This document shows positions 5,602 through 10,865 of a stretch of 10,865 nt of DNA, one piece after another. Every line of letters begins with the position of its first letter. Within the stretch, counting starts at the first letter, position 1. The notes beneath the pieces were generated by a model. It saw only the letters and a program-made list of their open reading frames with translations. It had not been told where the DNA came from and did no database searches. The stretch comes from Anaerolineaceae bacterium (GTDB taxonomy: Bacteria; Chloroflexota; Anaerolineae; Anaerolineales; Villigracilaceae): assembly GCA_022181005.1 (NCBI GenBank), contig BQMV01000031.1, forward strand, positions 1 to 10,865. Reading direction: 5' to 3'. Position numbers and translations under genes: made by a program.

Positions 5602-8030
5602 AGCCGCGTTGGCGAAAAATATTCCACGATTTGATAGATAATAAAGCTCGCACGCTGTTAGTGGTCTTTTCTATTGCAGTGGGCGTGTTTTCTATCGGCG
5701 TTATCGCAGGCTCGTATCAATATATCTCGAACGATATGAGCGCCTCGTATGCGATGAATCGCCCGGCGAACGTTGAATTGCGAACGACAAACTTTGACGA
5801 TTCGGTCTTATCGTCCATTCGGAACCGAAGAAATGTGGCTGACGCTGAAGCGCGACGCGTGTTCAACATGCGCGTGCGAACGCCCGGCTCCGATAGATGG
5901 ACAACGCTTGACATGGTCGCGTTTGAAAGCTTCGAAGATAATTCGATTAACCTGCTCGTGCCTGTCGCCGGAAAGGCGATTCCCGCAAAACGCGAAGTTC
6001 TGCTGGAGAAATCTGCGCTGCGCGATCTTGCGGTGGACGTGGGAGGTTTGCTTGAATTTGAACTTCCCGACGGCTCTACAAAGATCATGCCGGTCGTGGG
6101 TTTTGTTCAGGATACAGCCGCTGGCGCTGGCGACTTCCTCGCTTCGCCATCCGGATACATTACGTTGGATACGCTGCCCTATCTTGCTCAACCGAAACTG
6201 TATAACCGCATGTTTGTCACGGTGGCTGGCGATGGAGACGATCCGTCTTATATTCGAGAAGTGGGCGCCGCTGTAAAAGACAGCATGGAAAAATCGGATG
6301 TGATCGCACTCCGTTCGCGGATTGCCGAGACGCATCGTCATCCGCTTGCCGATATTGTTAACGCTGTGTTGGGTATCTTGCTGGCGCTGGGCATCCTGAT
6401 CGTTTTTCTTTCCAGTTCGTTGATCTCCAATACGTTAAGCGCGCTGCTGAATCAGCACCTTCGTCATATCGGCGTGATCAAATTGATCGGCGGGCAGCGC
6501 CGACAAGTCTTCTTAATGTACTTCGCGCTTATTATGGCGTTCGGCGTTTTGGCTCTGTTGATCGCTGTTCCATTTGGAGGCATTGGAGCGTATCAACTCT
6601 CGCTCTTCATCGCCGACAAGTTGGACTTCACTCTGTTAGGCTATCGTTTGCTGCCGCTTCCATTTTTTATTCAGATCGCGGTAGGGTTGCTGGTTCCGTT
6701 GATTTCGGGACTGGCGCCGGTTGTCGCTGGATCGCGCGTGACGGTGTTGCGCGCTCTTAGCGGCGATGTAGCGGATGATGGAAAACCCGTTTCAAGCGCG
6801 GGCGAGAAGCGTCTATCGTGGTTCGATTGGATTCAGGTTAAAGCGACGCGTGTCCTTGCCGCGCGCGGACTTCATGTTCCGCGCCCGTTTGTCATCTCAT
6901 TGCGCAACACCTTTCGCCGCAAGAGTCGTCTTGCGCTGACGTTATTCACGCTGACGATGGGCGGCGCGATCTTCATCGCCGTTTTTAACGTGCGCGTGAC
7001 TCTGCACGATTATATCGGACGCATCGAGAATTATTTTCGCGCCGATGTGACGCTCGACTTTGATCAAGCATACCGGATACAGGAAATTGAACGCGTCTTG
7101 AAGAAAGTAGACGGGGTGACGCAGGTGGAAGGCTGGCAATTTATGGGCGGCGAACTGATGGATGCGAATGGAAACGTCGTCGAAAATATCGCCTTGCTTG
7201 CGCCGCCGTCGAACAGCGAATTGGTCCAGCCGATTCTAGTGGATGGGCGCTGGTTGCGCTCAGACGACATCCGCAAGATGACGGTCAGCGAAGGTCTGCG
7301 TAAGTCGTTTCCCAACTTGCAGGCTGGCGATTTCGTCAACATGCGGGTTAACGGGCGGAATGAGATTTGGCAAATAGTTGGCATTTTTAAATTTGTCGAT
7401 CAGGAAGGTATGATCGGATATGCGCCATTCGAATATATTTCGAAGATTAACCGTCAGGCGAATCGCGCTTTTTCATATCGCGTCGTCACCGAACGACATG
7501 ACCGCCCATACCAAGACGCGAAAGCGGAAGAGTTGGATAAATATATGCGCGATAGGGGCTTTAAGGTGCGCATCGCGCAAGCCGGCAGCGCTTCATTAGA
7601 TACAGCGGTGGAAAGTTTAGACATCCTCGTCACATTTCTGTTGATCATGGCGATTCTAACCGCTATCGTAGGCGCGATGGGCTTGACCGGCACGATGGGC
7701 ATGAACGTCCTCGAACGCACACGCGAGATCGGAATCACGCGCGCGATCGGCGCCGACGATCGCGCTGTGATGCGCACGGTGATTGCCGAGGGTGTGGTTA
7801 TCGGACTCATCTCGTTTGGGCTTGCCGTGATCTTATCTATTCCGTTCACCTATCTGCTCTCGATGATTGTCAGCGTAGCGATCTTTCAGACGCCGATTAG
7901 CGTGGTTTTCACCTATCTAGGATATGCGATCTGGCTGGCGCTTGTGCTGACGCTCTCTACTGTTGCAAGCATTGTCCCGGCGCGCAACGCCGCGCGTATG
8001 ACGATTCGCGAGGTGCTGGCGTATGAGTAA
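5598..8030 (+). CDS. ABC transporter permease with two FtsX domains (MacB-type superfamily)
   Basis: An 810-residue inner-membrane protein. Eight predicted membrane helices lie at about 18-40, 252-275, 305-328, 355-377, 445-465, 674-696, 728-750 and 772-792. The arrangement is two copies of the unit made of one helix, a large extracytoplasmic domain (about 45-245 and 470-670) and a three-helix FtsX domain. Both FtsX domains carry the cytoplasmic coupling segment with a G..K/RAIG-type motif: HIGVIKLIGGQRRQVF (290-305) and EIGITRAIGADDRAVM (710-725). The C-terminal VPARNAARMTIREVLAYE is typical of the family. Such permeases couple ATPase cycling to movement of the external domains, extracting or releasing substrates rather than using a channel. 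With two FtsX units it could be a complete transmembrane partner for the two upstream ATPases. The start overlaps the previous stop as ATGA, and GAAGAGAAG lies just upstream. The substrate is unknown. Confidence 0.92.
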   Translation: MKPRWRKIFHDLIDNKARTLLVVFSIAVGVFSIGVIAGSYQYISNDMSASYAMNRPANVELRTTNFDDSVLSSIRNRRNVADAEARRVFNMRVRTPGSDRWTTLDMVAFESFEDNSINLLVPVAGKAIPAKREVLLEKSALRDLAVDVGGLLEFELPDGSTKIMPVVGFVQDTAAGAGDFLASPSGYITLDTLPYLAQPKLYNRMFVTVAGDGDDPSYIREVGAAVKDSMEKSDVIALRSRIAETHRHPLADIVNAVLGILLALGILIVFLSSSLISNTLSALLNQHLRHIGVIKLIGGQRRQVFLMYFALIMAFGVLALLIAVPFGGIGAYQLSLFIADKLDFTLLGYRLLPLPFFIQIAVGLLVPLISGLAPVVAGSRVTVLRALSGDVADDGKPVSSAGEKRLSWFDWIQVKATRVLAARGLHVPRPFVISLRNTFRRKSRLALTLFTLTMGGAIFIAVFNVRVTLHDYIGRIENYFRADVTLDFDQAYRIQEIERVLKKVDGVTQVEGWQFMGGELMDANGNVVENIALLAPPSNSELVQPILVDGRWLRSDDIRKMTVSEGLRKSFPNLQAGDFVNMRVNGRNEIWQIVGIFKFVDQEGMIGYAPFEYISKINRQANRAFSYRVVTERHDRPYQDAKAEELDKYMRDRGFKVRIAQAGSASLDTAVESLDILVTFLLIMAILTAIVGAMGLTGTMGMNVLERTREIGITRAIGADDRAVMRTVIAEGVVIGLISFGLAVILSIPFTYLLSMIVSVAIFQTPISVVFTYLGYAIWLALVLTLSTVASIVPARNAARMTIREVLAYE

Positions 8031-8038
8031 AGTAATAT

Positions 8039-8106
8039 GTAGGAGCGAGGATCGCCTCGCCCTATTGGCGTGATGCAAATTTTGGACGGAGACGCCCCGC
8101 CCCTAC
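8039..8106. repeat. palindromic intergenic repeat inside the exporter operon
   Basis: The left arm (8039-8062, beginning GTAGGAGCGAGG) and right arm (8084-8106, ending CGCCCCTAC) form an imperfect inverted repeat about 68 bases long. The left arm contains a perfect 6 bp hairpin (GCGAGG/CCTCGC at 8044-8059). Elements with GTAGGGGCG termini are a familiar dispersed class in Chloroflexota and other genomes; that recognition is from general knowledge. It fills most of the gap between the permease and the adaptor gene and has no T-tract. Confidence 0.7.
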
Positions 8107-8136
8107 GGAATTATTGAAAATAGAAAGAAGGATGCA

Positions 8137-9300
8137 ATGAATAAAACGGTTTATAAAACTTTGATGATTGGCTTGATCGCAACAATGCTCCTGGCCGCTT
8201 GCGCGAATCAAGCCGCAGAGACGCCGTCTCCCGTTGCGGATGACGTTACTGTGAACGACGTTATTGCAGAAGGCAGGCTTGAGCCTATTCATGCGGCGAA
8301 CCTGACATTTCAAGCGCGCGGCATTGTGGAATCGGTCAATGTGAAAATTGGCGATTCGGTAAAGAAAGGCGACGCGCTTGCGCGACTTTCCAGCGCCAGC
8401 GTGGCGGAGGCGCAACTCGCCGCCGCAAATCTCGAATTCATCGGCGCGCAGCAAGCGCTGGACTCTTTGAATCGCAACGGCTCCGCCAACTTTGCCATGA
8501 CGTGGACTGCGTATATGAATGCGCAGAAGGCGCGCGCCTCTGTGGAGAAAGAGTGGGAGAAGTTGAACCTCGATTCTATCGAAGATCGCATCGAAGGCGC
8601 GAAAGCCGAGGCGCAAGACCGAAACTCAGACTTGCAGGATGCGAAAGAAGAATTCGATAAATATAAGGATTTAAACGAAGACAATTCCAAGCGCAAGGCG
8701 GCAGACAACGAATTAGAGGCGGCGCAGAAGAATTACAATGAAGCCTTACGGAAACTGGAAGAAATTGCGCGCGAGCGCGATACCGTCCGCGCCGCGTTGG
8801 ATGCCGCGCTTGCAAACGAAGCCGAAGCGAAGTATCAATACGAAACGTCCGCCGATGGCGTGAACGCCGATCAACTTGCGATGGCAACGGCGCGTTTAGA
8901 GAATGCGGAGGCGCAAGTCGCTGCAGCGGAATCGAATCTTTCTAATTATGTTGTTTACGCGCCGTTCGATGGAGTCGTCGCGGATGCGGCTGTTAGAGCG
9001 GGCGAGCAGGCTGGACCCGAAACGCGCGCCTTGTCCATCGTAGATGCGTCCGCGTGGATCGTTGAAACGACTGATGTTACCGAACTCGAAGTGGTGAATC
9101 TGGCTGTCGGGCAAAACGTCACATTCACTGCCGATGCGTTGCCCGATGTCACAATGAACGGCGTTGTTACCGAGATTAGCGACTCGTCTGTGCTGCAAAG
9201 CGGCGATGTGATCTACACTGTGCGCATCGCCGTTGATAAAGTTGATCCGCGTGTGAAGTGGGGGATGACGGTCGAGGTTACGTTCGAGCCGATGGAATAA
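8137..9300 (+). CDS. membrane-fusion/adaptor lipoprotein of the ABC exporter (HlyD/MacA family)
   Basis: A 387-residue exported lipoprotein. The signal peptide has a lipobox LAAC with C22 as the lipidated residue, so the mature protein should be anchored outside the cytoplasmic membrane. The first half of a lipoyl-like barrel-sandwich hybrid domain is at about 47-84 (VESVNVKIGDSVKKGDALARL, 64-84). A long alpha-helical, heptad-rich coiled-coil hairpin spans about 85-268. The second half of the barrel domain is at about 269-303 (YVVYAPFDGVV), followed by a beta-barrel region to about 385. This order is characteristic of MacA/YknX/DevB adaptors, which contact FtsX-type permeases and guide substrate outward. 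The start has AGAAGGA a few bases upstream. It follows the permease by 106 bases, mostly a repeat, and probably shares its transcript. No outer-membrane channel gene is seen. Confidence 0.9.
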   Translation: MNKTVYKTLMIGLIATMLLAACANQAAETPSPVADDVTVNDVIAEGRLEPIHAANLTFQARGIVESVNVKIGDSVKKGDALARLSSASVAEAQLAAANLEFIGAQQALDSLNRNGSANFAMTWTAYMNAQKARASVEKEWEKLNLDSIEDRIEGAKAEAQDRNSDLQDAKEEFDKYKDLNEDNSKRKAADNELEAAQKNYNEALRKLEEIARERDTVRAALDAALANEAEAKYQYETSADGVNADQLAMATARLENAEAQVAAAESNLSNYVVYAPFDGVVADAAVRAGEQAGPETRALSIVDASAWIVETTDVTELEVVNLAVGQNVTFTADALPDVTMNGVVTEISDSSVLQSGDVIYTVRIAVDKVDPRVKWGMTVEVTFEPME

Positions 9301-9307
9301 ATTCTTT

Positions 9308-9336
9308 GCCACGGATTACACCGATTTTCGCGGATT
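9308..9336. repeat. GGATT-type dispersed repeat
   Basis: A 29-base stretch containing three copies of a CGGATT/CCGATT motif at 9312, 9321 and 9331, spaced nine to ten bases apart. It resembles the common dispersed CCACGGATT element of many environmental bacterial genomes. It begins eight bases after the adaptor stop codon. Recognition is from general knowledge; the sequence itself shows only the internal motif repetition. Confidence 0.5.
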
Positions 9337-9368
9337 GGTTTTTAAATATCTACCGTACATGAAAGAAC

Positions 9369-9443
9369 TTTACTGCAAAGCACGTTAAGGTCGCCAAGTT
9401 AAAAAGATTTTCTTTGCGTTCTTTGCGGGCTTAGCGGTGCAAA
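9369..9443. repeat. imperfect palindromic repeat of the GCAAAG/CTTTGCG class
   Basis: The left arm (9369-9400, with GCAAAG, TTAAGG and CGCCAAG) and right arm (9413-9443, with CTTTGCG, CTTTGCG and CTTAGCGG) are roughly complementary around an A-rich to T-rich centre (AAAAAGATTTT). The arms pair in short blocks of three to five bases. Such elements with repeated CGCAAAG units are dispersed in many environmental genomes. It lies in the gap between the exporter operon and ruvB. Confidence 0.6.
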
Positions 9444-9463
9444 TGTATGGAAGGGAGAAATCT

Positions 9464-9541
9464 GTGGCTAAGGTTTTGAACTTTCTTGCGAAACAAAATT
9501 TGTCGGGCGACTCATTGGGTCGCCCTTTTTATTTGCTATAA
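9464..9541 (+). other. possible short ORF, 25 codons, GTG start
   Basis: GTG at 9464 is preceded by a good ribosome-binding sequence (AAGGGAGA, 9451-9458) and reads 25 codons to a TAA at 9539; an in-frame ATG at 9443 would add seven. The product (beginning VAKVLNFLAKQN) has no family I recognise. Its end runs through the terminator hairpin and the ruvB -10 element, so it could be a leader peptide, a gene remnant or chance. The good ribosome-binding site is the only positive evidence. Confidence 0.22.
9505..9530 (+). terminator. Rho-independent terminator upstream of ruvB
   Basis: A perfect 7 bp GC-rich stem pairs GGGCGAC (9505-9511) with GTCGCCC (9519-9525) around a seven-base loop. It is followed by five T residues (9526-9530) and more A/T. 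It probably ends the exporter operon about 200 bases past the adaptor gene, or a short local transcript, and shields ruvB from read-through. Confidence 0.9.
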
Positions 9542-9542
9542 T
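9534..9542 (+). promoter_or_regulatory. extended -10 promoter of ruvB
   Basis: A perfect TATAAT (9537-9542) is preceded by TGC (9534-9536), the extended -10 form that tolerates a poor -35. Normal spacing puts the transcript start at or next to 9549, the A of the ruvB ATG. The best -35 position falls in the terminator loop and stem (TTGGGT, 9515-9520) and is weak. Confidence 0.8.
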
Positions 9543-9548
9543 CGTTTC

Positions 9549-10568
9549 ATGCCCAAACAACGTCCTCTTGATCCCGAATCAAAACCCGATGACCGCGTGG
9601 ATAACGCCCTGCGCCCGAAACAACTTGCCGACCTCATCGGTCAGGATCAAGTGAAAGAGAATCTTTCGATCCTCATTGATGCGGCGAAACATCGCGGCGA
9701 GGCGTTGGATCATGTGCTGTTTTACGGTCCGCCTGGGTTGGGCAAGACCACGCTGGCGCATGTGCTGGGCAACGAGATGGGCGTCAACGTCAAAGTGACG
9801 GCGGGTCCCGCCATCGAACGCGCGGGCGATCTCGCCGCCATCCTCACCAACCTGCGCGCGGGCGACGTCATTTTCATTGATGAAATCCACCGCCTCGGAC
9901 GCGCGGTGGAGGAAGTGCTTTATCCCGCGATGGAAGATTTCTCGTTGGACATCGTCATCGGCAAGGGACCCTCGGCTCGTTCTCTGCGCCTCAAACTGCC
10001 TCGCTTTACTGTGGTCGGCGCCACCACCCGACTCGCGCTCGTCACCGCGCCGCTGCGCGCGAGATTCGGCGCGGTCTATCGTTTGGATTATTACGACATC
10101 GAAGCGATGCGTCAGATTGTCGCGCGCGCCGCAGGGATGCTCAAAGTCTCCGCTGACGAATCAGGCATAAGGGAAGTTGCGAAGCGGGCGCGTGGGACTC
10201 CGCGCATCGCGTTGCGACTCCTCCGCCGCGTCCGCGATTTCGCCCAAGTCCGCGCGGATGGGATGATCACGCAAGCCGTCGCGAAAGAGGCGTTGGACTT
10301 GTTGCAAGTTGATCCGCTCGGACTCGACGATGTGGATCGCCGCGTCCTGCGCACGATCATCGAAAAATATAACGGCGGACCCGTCGGCTTGAACACCATC
10401 GCCGCGTCCATCAGCGAAGAACAGGATACGATCATGGACGTGGTCGAGCCGTATCTTCTGCAACTCGGCTTCCTGGACCGCACCCCGCAGGGACGCGTCG
10501 CCACCAAATCCGCATATGAACATTTGGGGTTGGATTACGTGGAAGAGGGTCAGCCGAGGTTGTTATGA
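9549..10568 (+). CDS. ruvB: Holliday junction branch-migration ATPase RuvB
   Basis: A 339-residue AAA+ motor that forms hexameric rings and, with RuvA, drives Holliday-junction branch migration during recombinational repair. Family landmarks: LRPKQLADLIGQ (21-32); Walker A GPPGLGKTT (60-68); IFIDEIHRL (108-116) as Walker B; sensor-1 GATTR (157-161); ARFG (171-174) with the arginine finger; sensor-2 region GTPRIALRLLRR (216-227); and a C-terminal winged-helix domain ending in RTPQGRVAT (311-319). Nothing essential is missing and the length is normal. The frame is open upstream to 9486, but the ATG at 9549 gives the usual RuvB N-terminus and follows a strong -10 element. There is no Shine-Dalgarno sequence and almost no leader, so translation is probably leaderless. 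RuvA and RuvC genes are not in the window; the downstream DUF2905 gene is a frequent neighbour of ruvB. Confidence 0.98.
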   Translation: MPKQRPLDPESKPDDRVDNALRPKQLADLIGQDQVKENLSILIDAAKHRGEALDHVLFYGPPGLGKTTLAHVLGNEMGVNVKVTAGPAIERAGDLAAILTNLRAGDVIFIDEIHRLGRAVEEVLYPAMEDFSLDIVIGKGPSARSLRLKLPRFTVVGATTRLALVTAPLRARFGAVYRLDYYDIEAMRQIVARAAGMLKVSADESGIREVAKRARGTPRIALRLLRRVRDFAQVRADGMITQAVAKEALDLLQVDPLGLDDVDRRVLRTIIEKYNGGPVGLNTIAASISEEQDTIMDVVEPYLLQLGFLDRTPQGRVATKSAYEHLGLDYVEEGQPRLL

Positions 10569-10686
10569 TGTCGTTGCGAGGGCGTCCTGAGCGGAGCGTA
10601 GCGAAGTCGAAGGATCGCCCGAAGCAATCTCCCGTTTCAGCAAGGGGATTGCTTCGTCGGCAACAAACGCCTCCTCGCAATGACAT
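10568..10686. repeat. composite palindromic dispersed repeat (GTCATTGCGAGG class)
   Basis: Outer arms at 10568-10581 and 10673-10686 are inverted repeats matching at 13 of 14 positions. Nested inside is a 10 bp perfect pair, CGAAGCAATC (10620-10629) with GATTGCTTCG (10647-10656), and a separate palindromic block near 10587-10616 of the CTGAGCGGAGCG...GTCGAAGG type. This is a known style of dispersed bacterial intergenic repeat. It begins at the last base of the ruvB stop codon and fills the gap to the next gene. Its minus strand can be read as a spurious protein. Confidence 0.85.
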
Positions 10687-10695
10687 GATGCGAAT

Positions 10696-10865
10696 ATGGA
10701 ATCCATCGCCCGCTACTTGATGCTCGGTGGAATCATCCTCTTCCTCATCGGCGGAGGCGTCTACCTCGCCGCAAAATTTGGCTTGCCGCTGGGACGGTTG
10801 CCAGGCGATATCCGCATCGAAGGCGAGAATGGCTCGTTTTATTTTCCGATTGCGACTTCGATTTT
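10696..10865 (+). CDS. DUF2905 family small membrane protein, partial
   Basis: The reading frame runs from an ATG at 10696 to the window edge, giving 56 residues with the C-terminus missing. A hydrophobic helix occupies about residues 8-28 and is followed by the family signature LPLGRLPGDIRIEGENGSFY (30-49) and FPIATSI. These are conserved in DUF2905 proteins, which are roughly 70-residue two-helix membrane proteins of unknown function. The gene follows ruvB, as in several bacterial lineages where DUF2905 sits in the ruv/queA region. No clear ribosome-binding site is visible; the immediate upstream sequence is the end of a repeat, so its promoter is not identified. Confidence 0.85.
   Translation, partial: MESIARYLMLGGIILFLIGGGVYLAAKFGLPLGRLPGDIRIEGENGSFYFPIATSI

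Noticed and set aside
5808..6341. Minus-strand ORF of 177 codons within the permease gene
   Set aside because: It is entirely antisense to a gene with consistent FtsX motifs, and its composition is typical of a shadow frame in GC-rich coding sequence.
8062..8616. Minus-strand ORF of 184 codons opposite the adaptor gene
   Set aside because: It is antisense to the adaptor, whose lipobox, barrel and coiled-coil order is clear. There are no domain features in the minus-strand product.
9486..9548. N-terminal extension of RuvB by 21 residues
   Set aside because: It would be translated through the terminator hairpin and the extended -10 element, and RuvB proteins normally begin close to the motif encoded from 9549.
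10432..10686. Minus-strand ORF of 84 codons beginning MSLRGGVCC
   Set aside because: Its first part is a translation of the dispersed repeat at 10568-10686 and the rest is antisense to ruvB. This is a common spurious product of such repeats.

Overview
The window is about 10.9 kb of bacterial chromosome with moderately high GC. Predicted genes lie on both strands and intergenic gaps are short. There are no rRNA, tRNA, CRISPR or transposase genes. Gene content (MreB paralog, MacB-type exporter with a lipoprotein adaptor, ruvB followed by a DUF2905 gene) and three families of palindromic intergenic repeats suggest a Chloroflexota genome, probably Anaerolineae. That assignment is inference from general gene and repeat style, because no 16S or other decisive marker is present.

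Left part (1-3430). A truncated DUF2231-type membrane protein runs leftward off the edge. Next is a leftward ATP-grasp ligase of the D-Ala-D-Ala ligase superfamily with a clear terminator. It is divergent from a rightward MreB-like gene, and good sigma70-type promoters face away from each other in the 200 bp between them. The MreB-like protein keeps the actin fold motifs but has lost residues needed for ATP hydrolysis in canonical MreB. It converges on a leftward upp (uracil phosphoribosyltransferase) gene, with a shared hairpin terminator between them.

Centre (3520-9300). A four-gene operon encodes an ABC export system: a canonical MacB/LolD-type ATPase; a second ATPase with a degraded signature motif fused to a C-terminal cyclic-nucleotide-binding-like domain; an 810-residue permease with two FtsX domains; and a lipoprotein membrane-fusion (HlyD/MacA) adaptor. 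The first three genes overlap by ATGA junctions, which implies translational coupling. The adaptor is separated by a 106 bp gap that is mostly a palindromic repeat. The two unequal ATPases probably form a heterodimer driving a mechanotransmission-type exporter. Its substrate cannot be read from the sequence.

Right part (9300-10865). A 248 bp gap holds two more repeat elements, a possible 25-codon ORF and a strong terminator. Directly behind the terminator an extended -10 promoter sits so close to ruvB that the transcript is probably leaderless. ruvB (Holliday-junction branch-migration motor) is followed by a roughly 120 bp composite palindromic repeat and then the start of a DUF2905 membrane protein, cut by the window end.

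The best candidates for something little described are the CNB-fused degenerate ATPase in the exporter operon and the catalytically altered MreB paralog.
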